Assembly (NCBI GenBank): GCA_028015205.1
Contig: CM051514.1
Span: 22,336,150 to 22,400,149 of the forward strand
Reading direction: 5' to 3'
Source of the DNA: Mytilisepta virgata
Taxonomy: Eukaryota; Mollusca; Bivalvia; Mytilida; Mytilidae
DNA: 64,000 nt
Under the pieces are notes generated by a model. It worked only from the letters and a program-made list of their open reading frames with translations, had not been told where the DNA came from and did not search any database. Both the position numbers and the translations under genes were made by a program. This document shows, piece by piece, positions 32,101-40,618 of the stretch. Position 1 is the first letter of the stretch; every line of letters begins with the position of its first letter.

Positions 32101-33296
32101 AAATGGGATTATCTAAAACTTGCTGCCTAGCTGTAGGATTGAAAACGGATCTAACAATAAATTTAGATTTGAATGACGGATTGATTAATGGAGCCAGTGG
32201 AATTGTAAAGAATATTGAGTTCATGGATAAGAAGCCATATATTATCTGGATAAAATTTGATAATGACAATGTTGGAAAAAGTCTGAGAGAAGAAATTCAC
32301 AAAAAGACTAAACAATTCTCTAGATGGACACCTATTAAAAAGGTATGCAGAGAATTTCCAGTAGGAAGGTATAAAAGTGTAAAAATATCAAGAAAGCAGT
32401 TTCCATTAAGACTAGCTGCAGCCAAAACAATACACAGAGCTCAAGGAGATACCCTTTCCGAAGTTGTAATAGAACTACCATCAAGGAAAGAATGCCATAT
32501 GCATTATGTAGCCTTCAGTAGAGCAGAGAAAGCAGAAAATATGCATATAATTGGTAGTGTGTATGAGGATAAAATAGCAGTGTCACCACTCGTAAAAACT
32601 GAAATGGAAAGAATGAGAACAGAAAGGAAAGTAGTATTGTCATTTGTTCCATTATATACACTGGAGAATTACAAGATGGTAATATGTTTTCACAACAGTC
32701 AGTCCTTACATTTACATATAGAAGATATCAGAGCTGATTACAACTTCAAGGAGGCACACATAAACATGTTTGTAGAATCAAGATTATGTTCAGAAGATAA
32801 AGATGAAAATTACAGCATACCAGGATTTCAACTACATCGTAATGATTTCAAACCTGAAAGAACTTCATACGGAATTGCAGCTTATTGTAAAAACTCACTA
32901 AATGCAAGGAAAAGCTGTTTGAATAAAGGAAATATCGAGGTTATGTTACTTGATCTTCAATTTCTACAGATTGTCTGCATTTATTCACGTCCTAAAGAAC
33001 TGCCCTCAAACTTACTGAAAACGTTGCAAATACTATGTACAGAAATATTGGATTACAAGAAGACAATAGTCATTGGAGGAGATTTTAATACCAATATTCA
33101 TGCAACAAACAATTGTTCAAAGAAATTACTGGATTATATGAAATCTAAAGGGTTAAAACAACAGATTACAGATTTTACAACAGATCAAAGAACAACTTTA
33201 GATTTAATATTTACAAACTGCAAAGAAAACTTCAAAAGTGGAACACTAGAATCCTACTACAGCTATCACAAACCAGTATGGATAGCACTTCAATAA
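26157..33296 (+). CDS. Helentron Rep/helicase polyprotein with OTU protease and C-terminal endonuclease
   Basis: 2379 residues, no stop or frameshift. Order: Cys/His zinc fingers (2-100); OTU cysteine protease (about 220-357; DGNCFFR with the nucleophile Cys, DHYDVVLS with the His); 17-residue charged repeats (about 420-625); a Cys-rich region (CTSCNQLW ... CNTCF, about 650-740); Helitron N-terminal domain (from about 1050) with HUH motif GSPHVHSVLW (about 1164) and two-Tyr motif YIVNYVSKG (about 1345); Pif1-like helicase with GGAGVGKT (about 1715), VIDEIS (about 1802), HRAQGDTL (about 2090) and YVAFSRA; AP-like endonuclease (2173-2379) with HNSQSL, FVESRL, GGDFNTN and TLDLIFT. The Rep nicks and religates DNA for rolling-circle transposition. 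The endonuclease's last motif reads SYH where SDH is usual, which may reduce its activity. The ATG at 26157 follows a splice-acceptor-like site. Confidence 0.93.
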   Translation: MYCCCLCGKTYKTECGYANHTCLICKMCNQIFSSKVNLQQHKCKQQECGKKSLICYDCKKEYSTENRLKTHKCTYCNICCIVYSSYIRFQRHYCKETNTSRKTKTKNSKIGEKINSVTNKQFPCNNDTQQIESFDENYKHTAEQVKTNSNKSEISRNTTAAKLKTNAKKEDTIDDVIQGDVENEVFGFKPVDLTWQMNKSPNIHLTVQQASYPLYITECTDIGTPTDIKKIMGDGNCFFRAISYVLTGTEIQHEKIREAIVVNLHNLNTDLETILPPGQTYDNYILQNEMQKLGTWATEVEIFTTANLLKTDIYTYSPYLNRFKWVKFAADYIKPNIIPNERSIYLKHTNGDHYDVVLSTSNVNRSLPASIAKKENKNLPCDESLHKDRNKIEKRQLYMKAYMQKKRSNAEYKKKEQDFNRIRRSDTDFKKFEKDLNRKRRSDPNYVEYEKNINKKRRTDPKFVDFEEKLNRKRRSDPNYVEYEKNMNKERRTDPKFVDFEEKLNRKRRSDPNYVEYEKKINKERRTDPKFVDFEEKLNRKRRSDPNYVEYEKNMNKERRTDPKFVEFEKKLNRKRRSDPNYVEYEKNMNKERRTDPKFVDFEKELNKKRRTDPKFVEFEHELDRKKGSYSAKANDIQQLIASFKKDVSSACTYVCTSCNQLWFKESVVTVDRIKDVKEPLYSQCVQNKPSLDGVEYICNTCFTSVKKGKLPRLAIHNKLGFPNKPDILDLNSLEERLVAPVSTFFQMRELPSGGQLGIQGNIVNVPSDNLSTVKTLPRHLPESQTIPVKLKRRLRYKSHVLFQNVRPQKCIAATKYLLTKPLFMENVPEGLDDTWLTEHVQKLKDTSWDAFIKKDEPKNEQEEIQNSGKMLEITTKDEADDKCDENDDWSEHENDDDIDKQQECDGVYDTMLYPENVDSQRQILSFAPSEGNIPVSSLGEAIEELSFPSIFCGEKRPTNKERTVAVRYSDICKSELRQADRRAAQNVTNIFFKAKKIQMKQIQDKVWLSLRRVKTKGKTITAKDLKDENTVDNLVKLDDGYKIFRTLRGSPPYWESAKKDLFAMVRQLGLPTWFLSLSAAETRWKPLLQSLGKITDNTIYTEEEINSMTWHNKCRLIRSDPVTTARYFDYKVQKFFHSFLNSPLMPLGKIKEFFYRIEFQQRGSPHVHSVLWVDNAPILDVNENKDIEDFISKYISTDRKKPRDDTQQDLVKLQIHRHTHTCRKKKVKACRFNFPQLPMSKTEILDPLPPDLTPAEVLIHKKHYEMIQKELSQQTTIDLGFTEFLQTLKMTNKDYILAIRSSLKETKIFLKRDPNSIRVNGYNDTVLQAWTANMDIQFITNAYACLMYIVNYVSKGQRGMSNLLRRACEEARREKSDIRHQVRTIGNKFLKHVEISAQEAVYIVLQMKLKNSSCGHIFINTSPPDERPFIIKPPDQLEKLADNSTDIQCSNVIKRYAKRPKKVEKMCLADFAAWYDLQVEKISNTKPSRDEKEIKETDDEDNIEDLYFSPDEYEPEDDPKTLQYKNGITLRRRKKKKVIRYVRYSKKKDAENFYREVLMLFMPWRTEETIKRPFQTYEEKYNNVKEDIEETRNKYEHHSEEIEAAEQQMENEINEEAFDNIAPVTQHRELHDEDEQQTEQLQQAGEDVFTNYDIGTDLQCAGTDMKEELLRNRMIDSDFRAMVRSLNRKQREFFYHLLKKAKTSDEQLMLFLTGGAGVGKTRVTKCIYQALIRYYNTTEGDNPDQKSIQLAAPTGKAAYHISGVTLHAAFNIPAFHKFQYRPLKHDVLNTMRRQMEHLKLIVIDEISMCGTNVFCFINQRMQEVMGVSKPFGGINVLATGDLFQLKPVMDSWIFKQPDGNNTEVLSTNIWKEHFLLFELTDIMRQKEDITFAQTLNRIREGNQNEDDIKFLKTRIIKPDIPNYPMFATHLLYHNARVDAYNTDLYNKSKQQKIEVKCSDVVIGDVSIETKEKIKEKAKDFEMGLSKTCCLAVGLKTDLTINLDLNDGLINGASGIVKNIEFMDKKPYIIWIKFDNDNVGKSLREEIHKKTKQFSRWTPIKKVCREFPVGRYKSVKISRKQFPLRLAAAKTIHRAQGDTLSEVVIELPSRKECHMHYVAFSRAEKAENMHIIGSVYEDKIAVSPLVKTEMERMRTERKVVLSFVPLYTLENYKMVICFHNSQSLHLHIEDIRADYNFKEAHINMFVESRLCSEDKDENYSIPGFQLHRNDFKPERTSYGIAAYCKNSLNARKSCLNKGNIEVMLLDLQFLQIVCIYSRPKELPSNLLKTLQILCTEILDYKKTIVIGGDFNTNIHATNNCSKKLLDYMKSKGLKQQITDFTTDQRTTLDLIFTNCKENFKSGTLESYYSYHKPVWIALQ
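27415..28030 (+). repeat. 102-bp in-frame repeats inside the Helentron frame
   Basis: The word atcagaccct recurs at 27479, 27581, 27683, 27785 and 27887, exactly 102 bp apart. Each unit codes 34 residues made of two 17-residue halves, RKRRSDPNYVEYE-type and KERRTDPKFVDFE-type. The near-identity of the DNA copies points to recent unequal exchange or conversion. It encodes a highly charged, probably helical linker. Confidence 0.92.
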
Positions 33297-33344
33297 AGAG
33301 ATGACTGTTAAATTTATTCTAATTCATAGGTTGCATATCAATAA

Positions 33345-36300
33345 TCTCTCAATATCCACTCATCTGACCAAGTTGGAAATGAACAGTATTGGAGTCTCTG
33401 GTCTTATTTCATCAATACCAAGCGTCATGCAAAAAAGTCATAGTTAGGTTGTGTAACACTATCAGCTATGGCTCCTAATCTATAACAGCAATCATCTGTC
33501 TTCAACAATGATAATATCATCAATATCAACAGTCTAGCAATCTCCACTCATCTCATCAACATCAACAGTCTGGCAATCTCCACTCATCTCATCAACATCA
33601 ACAGTCTGGCAATCTCCACTCATCTCATCAATATCAACAGTCTGGCAATCTCCACTCATCTCATCAACATCAACAGTCTGGCAATCTCCACTCATCTCAT
33701 CAATATCAACAGTCTGGCAATCTCTACTCGTCTCATCAATATCAACAGTCTGGCAATCTCTACTCATCTCATCAACATCAACAGTCTGGCAATCTCCACT
33801 CATCTCATCAATATCAACAGTCTGGCAATCTCCACTCAACTCATCAATATCAACAGTCTGGCAATCTCTACTCGTCTCATCAATATCAACAGTCTGGCAA
33901 TCTCCACTCATCTCATCAATATCAACAGTCTGGCAATCTCCACTCATCTCATCAATATCAACAGTCTGGCAATCTCTACTCGTCTCATCAATATCAACAG
34001 TCTGGCAATCTCCACTCATCTCATCAACATCAACAGTCTGGCAATCTCCATCTCATCAATATCAACAGTCTAGCAATCTCCACTCATCTCATCAATATTA
34101 ACAGTCTAGCAATCTCCACTCATCTCATCAATATCAACAGTCTGGCAATCTCCACTCATCTCATCAATATCAACAGTCTGGCAATCTCTACTCATCTCAT
34201 CAATATCAACAGTCTGGCAATCTCCACTCATCTCATCAATATCAACAGTCTGGCAATCTCCACTCATCTCATCAATATCAACAGTCTGGCAATCTCTACT
34301 CGTCTCATCAATATCAACAGTCTGGCAATCTCCACTCATCTCATCAACATCAACAGTCTGGCAATCTCCATCTCATCAATATCAACAGTCTAGCAATCTC
34401 CACTCATCTCATCAATATCAACAGTCTAGCAATCTCCACTCATCTCATCAATATCAACAGTCTGGCAATCTCCACTCATCTCATCAATATCAACATTCTA
34501 GCAATCTCTATTCGTCTCATCAATATCAACAGTGACAATCTCCACCCAACTGACCAAACTGGAAATTAACAGTATAAGAGTCTTTGGTCTTATTTCATCA
34601 ATACCAAGGATCATGCAGAATAGTCATAGTTTGGTTGTGTAACACTATCAGCTATGGCTCCTAATCTATAACAGCAGTCATCAGTCTTCAACAATGATAA
34701 TATCATAAATATCCGTAGTCTAGCAATCTCCATCTCATCAATATCAACAGTCTGGCAACCTCCACCTCATCTCATCAACATCAACAGTCTGGTAATCTCC
34801 ACTCATCTCATCAATATCAGCAGTCTGGCAATCTCCATTTATCTCATCAACATCAACAGTCTGGCAATCTCTACTAATCTCATCAATATCAAAAGTCTGG
34901 CAATCTCCTCTCATCTCATCAATATCAACAGTCTGGCAATCTCCATCTCATGTCATCAACATCAACCGTCTGGCAATCTCCAGTCATCGGACCAAGCTGG
35001 AAATGAACAGTATTAGAGTCTCTTGTCTAATTTCATCAATACAAAGGATCATGCAGAAAAGTCATAGTTAGGTTGTGTAACACTATCAGCTATGGCTACT
35101 AATCTATAACAGCAATCATCAGTCTTTAATAATGGTAATAACATCAAGTCTAGCAATCCCCACTCATCTCATCAACATCAACAGTCTGGTAATCTCCACT
35201 CATGTCATCAATATCAACAGTCTGCCTATCTCTATACTCGTCTCATCAATATCAACAGTCTGGCAATATCCACTCATCTCATCAATATCAACAGTCTGGC
35301 AATCTCCACTCATCTCATCAATATCAACAGTCTGGCAATCTCTACTCGTCTCATCAATATCAACAGTCTGCCTATCTCTACTCGTCTCATCAATATCAAC
35401 AGTCTGGCAATCTCTACTCGTCTCATCAATATCAACAGTCTGGCAATCTCCACTCATCTCATCAACATCAACAGTCTGGCAATCTCCATCTCATCAATAT
35501 CAACAGTCTGGCAACCTCCACCTCATCTCATCAATATCAACAGTCTGGCAATCTCCACTCATCTCATCAACATCAACAGTCTGGCAATCTCCACTCATCT
35601 CATCAACATCAACAGTCTGGCAATCTCCACTCATCTCATCAATATCAACAGTCTGGCAATCTCCACTCATCTCATCAACATCAACAGTCTGGCAATCTCC
35701 ACTCATCTCATCAATATCAACAGTCTGGCAATCTCTACTCGTCTCATCAATATCAACAGTCTGGCAATCTCTACTCATCTCATCAACATCAACAGTCTGG
35801 CAATCTCCACTCATCTCATCAATATCAACAGTCTGGCAATCTCCACTCAACTCATCAATATCAACAGTCTGGCAATCTCTACTCGTCTCATCAATATCAA
35901 CAGTCTGGCAATCTCCACTCATCTCATCAACATCAACAGTCTGGCAATCTCCATCTCATCAATATCAACAGTCTAGCAATCTCCACTCATCTCATCAATA
36001 TTAACAGTCTAGCAATCTCCACTCGTCTCATCAATATCAACAGTCTGGCAATCTCCACTCATCTCATCAATATCAACAGTCTGGCAATCTCTACTCATCT
36101 CATCAATATCAACAGTCTGGCAATCTCCACTCCTCTCATCAATATCAACAGTCTGGCAATCTCCACTCATCTCATCAATATCAACAGTCTGGCAATCTCT
36201 ACTCGTCTCATCAATATCAACAGTCTGGCAATCTCCACTCATCTCATCAACATCAACAGTCTGGCAATCTCCATCTCATCAATATCAACAGTCTAGCAAT

Positions 36301-36368
36301 CTCCACTCATCTCATCAATATCAACAGTCTAGCAATCTCCACTCATCTCATCAATATCAACAGTCTAT
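33345..36368 (+). repeat. 36-bp minisatellite in three blocks with a ~170-bp recurring spacer
   Basis: The unit is tcatcaatatcaacagtctg plus 16 more bases, with variants aatatc/aacatc, ctccac/ctctac and catc/cgtc. Blocks lie at about 33525-34535, 34715-34985 and 35145-36368. Each is preceded by a related non-36-bp spacer (about 33360-33524, 34545-34714, 34990-35144) containing ggaaatgaacagtat, gtgtaacactatcagctatg and taatctataacag. Because 36 is a multiple of three, several frames stay open on both strands (12-residue repeats such as MSGDCQTVDIDE). I do not regard these as genes. Confidence 0.95.
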
Positions 36369-36443
36369 ATTTATAGTTTTCATAACGAGCTATGTCTGTA
36401 TATCGCGAAAAAAAGTGTCTACTAGAGTTAAGTAATTTAAAAA

Positions 36444-36480
36444 TAATGATAAATCAGCCTTTGGCGAAAGTTTATCATTA
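36444..36480. other. Perfect 10-bp-stem hairpin after the satellite
   Basis: taatgataaa (36444-36453) pairs with tttatcatta (36471-36480). The 17-base loop contains a second small stem (cttt/aaag around ggcg). It is a candidate 3' subterminal hairpin of the Helentron, which family members carry near the 3' end; this is inference. Confidence 0.5.
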
Positions 36481-37091
36481 TAATTGTTAATTAAATAACA
36501 AGAGTAGATATGAGCGTTTTACAGTTATTACGAGTCATTAAAACTATTTCTCTTATGATTTTTGTTCATTTGCATTTTTTTTCTAGCCGGGTAAACAACA
36601 AATGCTACGACTAAGTTTCCTGTATCAAAAAGTTGTGATGGTTGTGTCATTTTATCATTTCTTATAAAGCAATAGCCATGACTATGATTTAAATTTAATA
36701 TTGCACATCAAATTGTTAAAAATTCAAAATTGATTATTAATACTACATAAGTAGTAAAGACAATTTTTCACAACAATATGACTAATAAGGTGAACATATT
36801 GTCTAAAGGCAAATTTGTAAACAATATTATGAGATAATCCTTTACTTTAGTACATGGAGTACTATCCTTTATAAAAAATAGTGGGGTAAAATGAAGACTG
36901 ATTAAATAATATAATGTAAGTATTTAAACACCTATTCACTAATTAAAGTCTCTGTAAAATGTGTCTAAAAAATCAACACAAAGTGATTTCATTGGTCAAG
37001 ATATCTAAACATTATAATAGATTTTCTCATATCAAGGGAGTAAATTCTTTATTATTGGAACATTGGATTGTTATGTTGTTCATTCTTTGAA
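36481..37091. other. AT-rich non-coding upstream of the SGNH-like ORF
   Basis: No feature recognised. It may hold the promoter of the following ORF. Confidence 0.35.
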
Positions 37092-37883
37092 ATGAGTGTT
37101 TTCCGTGGGATAGAAAAATATATACAACTTCAGCCTGATGAACCTCAAGGGATAAGAATTAAAACACCAATTTTGATATCAGACAGTAAAGGGTTTAGAT
37201 TAAGGGATTTTTGTCCAGGATTTGAATTTCCATTTGAAAAGTGGTGCTTATCAGGAGCAAAAACTTCAGAATTAGTGGATTTGTTGGAGAGTCGCGTAGA
37301 AAAGGCATTGAAAAGAAACTATCAAATAATTTTTTATTTTTGGAGTGGCACTTGTGATATCACTTTCAAGCAAGGAAATTATATTGAAATTAGAAATGAA
37401 GATAATTGTAAAGCTGTTGACAATATTTTAAGCGAATACAGACGTGCAATTAATATAGTTCAAAGGTATCAAGGAGCTGAAATCAAATTTATTGATTGTC
37501 CCCCCTTATCAATAGTCAAATGGAACAGTTTTTATGGTTATAAAGAAAAAGATTTTGACAAATTTTATGAACAAGATAAAAAAGCTACAAAGCAAATAAA
37601 TATTCTTAATGAACATATTCAGTCTTTAAATTGTTCATTGAAAAAAAACACATTACGAGTGAGTCAATACTACATACGAAGTAGAAAACATAGAAATAAA
37701 CCGACAAGATATTCACTCAATATTTCTGTGAACAATGATGATGGTGTGCATGCCTGTCAAAAGTTATGCTTAGCTTGGACTAAATACTTTTTAAAAGATT
37801 CCTATAAAGAGTGTTATGTTCATGAAAATATGATGGACATTTTAGATGTTGAGGTTGATTCAGACGAATTTCTTGATTTGTAA
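37092..37883 (+). CDS. SGNH-hydrolase-like protein of unknown function
   Basis: 263 residues from the ATG at 37092 (ATGAGTGTTTTCCG). The frame is open a little further up, without an ATG. Features of an SGNH/GDSL fold: block I after a hydrophobic strand, ILISDSKGFRL (about 28-38), with the Ser of the DS pair; a GTCDITF stretch (about 105) where a GxND block III is expected, with Cys in place of Asn; and DDGVHAC near the C-terminus, matching the Asp-x-x-His block V. There is no signal peptide or membrane helix, so a cytosolic or nuclear product. The C-terminus is acidic. The frame is intact and single-exon. It could be a host gene or a gene carried by a mobile element; neither neighbour decides this. 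Fold moderately sure, enzyme activity unsure. Confidence 0.6.
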   Translation: MSVFRGIEKYIQLQPDEPQGIRIKTPILISDSKGFRLRDFCPGFEFPFEKWCLSGAKTSELVDLLESRVEKALKRNYQIIFYFWSGTCDITFKQGNYIEIRNEDNCKAVDNILSEYRRAINIVQRYQGAEIKFIDCPPLSIVKWNSFYGYKEKDFDKFYEQDKKATKQINILNEHIQSLNCSLKKNTLRVSQYYIRSRKHRNKPTRYSLNISVNNDDGVHACQKLCLAWTKYFLKDSYKECYVHENMMDILDVEVDSDEFLDL

Positions 37884-40560
37884 AGGTGAGATTCAATAAT
37901 ATTTCATATTGCAGTTATATTACTTTCATGAACGAAGTTCAGTGGGGGGGGGGGGGGTTACTGACTTATTTTTTAACATACTTAGTCAATTGAACATTTT
38001 TGGTAACATTTTTCTTAGCAACTTATTACAGCCACTCAAAATTTTATACTTGACTTCAGTATGATGTCCCATACCTCAAGAAGCCATTTATGATTTTACA
38101 GACATCTACATCATGTTTACCGACTACATGTTTAGTCAATTGAAGAATTTTGGAAACATTTTTCTGATGAACTTAACTAATATCACAACCACTTGAAATT
38201 GTTTATGTGTCTTTAGTATGATGCCTCATTCCAAAAGAGGCAATTTCAGGTTTGCTGGACATTTACTTCCTGTTTTCACACTTACTCAATTTATGACATG
38301 TAGGGATTGGGAGTATCAAAGCCACAGGACTTTTAGTTGTTATTTCTATCTTACATTTATATTCAGTTTCTACAATCTCATTATTCAATCATTCAATAAG
38401 ATTTAAAGGTGTTTATATTTGCAAGAAAAAAAAACTATTGTCCTGCATATAATTTAAACCATCAGTATTGAACTGCAAGTCCTACTAATGAACTTATATG
38501 ATTCTGTTATAGTGATTGCTGAACTTTACAAATGTATACAAAAAATGGCTATGGCAGCAATTAAAAACAAAGGTTGCTGAAAGGGAGTAGCGCCCCTTGC
38601 CTCCAGAGCTTCTCCTATAATGTCAAACACAGGAAATATTAAATATTATTACCTAATAATACACTTTTTTACATTTTATAAGATATTAAATAATTCTGAC
38701 TTTCTAATTTCTTTCAAATAAACATTGTCCCCACTGTTCTATTGCCTGGTTGTGCTCTATTGCCCAGTTCATTTCCATTCATTCAGTTATCAACAGAATA
38801 TATATCATGCACACAAAAAAAAAAATTTTTTTATTCATACATAATGTAATTGAAAAAAATCCTGACATTGGGTTTAACCTGCAGCTTTAGCTCAGCCTGT
38901 AGTTATTTTTCTATACATATGCCTTGATCACTCACAGCAACTGAAAATTTTTGTGAAAGATTTCTCAGTTTCTATGGAGGGTCGCACAGAGGAGTAACAT
39001 ACACATACGTATGAGAAATAAAATGCCATTACTGGACAAACAAAAAATAAGAAAAATTGGCTTTCATGATTCATCATTTTCAGTTATCAAGAAACATGGC
39101 AAAAACAACCATTCGGCACGACAACATGTGAAATAAAAAAAAACCAGTAAACATGCTGCATGAAAATAACTCTGTGCCACCTTCTTCTACTTATGGGAAT
39201 GATTTAATATTTTATCTGAAGCTTCATTATGATGTATGTATGTAAGCTATTTTCAGGTTTGCGGTTATTACTATGTAAGCTATTTTCAGGTTTGCGGTTT
39301 TACTATTTCAGGTTTGCCACAATTGAATTTGCGGTTATTACTATGTAAGCTATTTTCAGGTTTGCGGTTTTACTATTTCAGGTTTGCCACAATTGAAAAT
39401 AAAAAAGACAGCAAAATTAAAACTGCTTAGAATTGAATAAAATTTTACAAGAAGTAATATCTAGCATTGTGGTAGCTCAAACATAGCATCCTTTGCTATC
39501 AATGCTATCAACGGGGGGTTTTGGAGGCTTTGGATCAGTATCCTGATACAGATATCGATATTTACAGATTATATTGGCCATTTGACTTGTATATCTCTTT
39601 TACAAAATATCATTTAAAAAGTAGACCTTATTAGCAATTTATAATTTTGGAATTTAACATCATAAAATTGATTATCTCTACTCCATTTTAAGCTCAATGA
39701 TACTTGCTGTGACCTATATTTTACACATGAACGACTTAATTAGGAAGCTAACTAAAATGCCTCACATCAAGTATAGTTGCACTTAGTGATGCCAATATAT
39801 TTTTAAAGCTAACTCTGTATTTGTATTTGGCAATTAATACAGAAAATACAGTCTAACGAGTTGAGCTTAGCAGGCAGTGGCTGCTTACTATGTTTCTCTG
39901 TACATTCTATTGTAAATTTGCTAAAAATTTGGTCAAAACCAGTAAAATTCAGGCATGGATTTTGAAAAAGTTATCGCGGTGACCACTTTATTTTATTTCT
40001 GATTTTCATGAAGTAGTACTAGATCTTCAAATTGACCGATTTATTACGAAATCTGAGGAAAATTAATATTAGTGTCCAGCTACCTTAAATGATTTTTTAT
40101 GGAGATAAATGAAAGTCTAGTGGATCTAACATAATTCAGTTGATTTATATCCATCTATCATCTATTTACTACTTATAAATCAAATGAAGAAATGAATGAA
40201 ATTTCATTGCTATTCCATATTGCTAAGAAATCTTATATCAAATATTAATTACAAAGAGAAACAAACTTATGCATTTAAACTTAAGGTAGTTTAGATGTTT
40301 AGATTTCTGACAAGTAAATGTGTACAATTAAACTTTATAAGTAATATCCCATATTAAACAATATGAAAAAAAAATTCAGGGTCACATTTTGTCAAAAAGG
40401 TATGGACCAAGATACACATTTTCTTTAATATTTATGTAACTTTTTAAGTGTTTAGTTTCGAAGAATGAATTTTCTTAGAAAAAAAATATTAATCATGTAC
40501 TTAATCAAATTCAGGTCAAATATAAATTGCTTTAAGTGATGAAAGTTAAGTTTGTTTCTC
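37884..40560. other. AT-rich non-coding with two short duplications
   Basis: A G run lies near 37946-37957. Two diverged ~155-bp copies lie side by side at about 37965-38270 (tagtcaattga ... ttttggtaacattttt ... agtatgatg). A 67-bp stretch with gcggttattactatgtaagc is repeated at 39261 and 39331. No readable gene. Confidence 0.5.
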
Positions 40561-40618
40561 TTTCTATCGATAATTTCAGGAAATTTACAATTGCATTTTT
40601 GTTTTCAGTTAAATAACA

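Larger units (their letters stand above)
26130..36480 (+). mobile_element. Helentron-type rolling-circle transposon with flanking satellite (ends inferred)
   Basis: A Rep-helicase-endonuclease frame (26157-33296) defines a Helentron. Its 3' non-coding part appears to include the 36-bp minisatellite, because the spacer that recurs inside the array begins directly after the stop codon. A strong hairpin at 36444-36480 is a candidate 3' subterminal palindrome. The left end is not resolved. Rolling-circle elements leave no target-site duplication, so the ends cannot be proved from one copy. Confidence 0.6.

Noticed and set aside
33534..36296. Long open frames on both strands with 12-residue repeats
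   Set aside because: A 36-bp unit keeps frames open by arithmetic. Frames overlap on both strands, and there is no start context or domain.
33525..36368. CRISPR-like array of 36-bp direct repeats
   Set aside because: The units follow each other without unique spacers, the context is eukaryotic, and there are no cas genes. It is a minisatellite.
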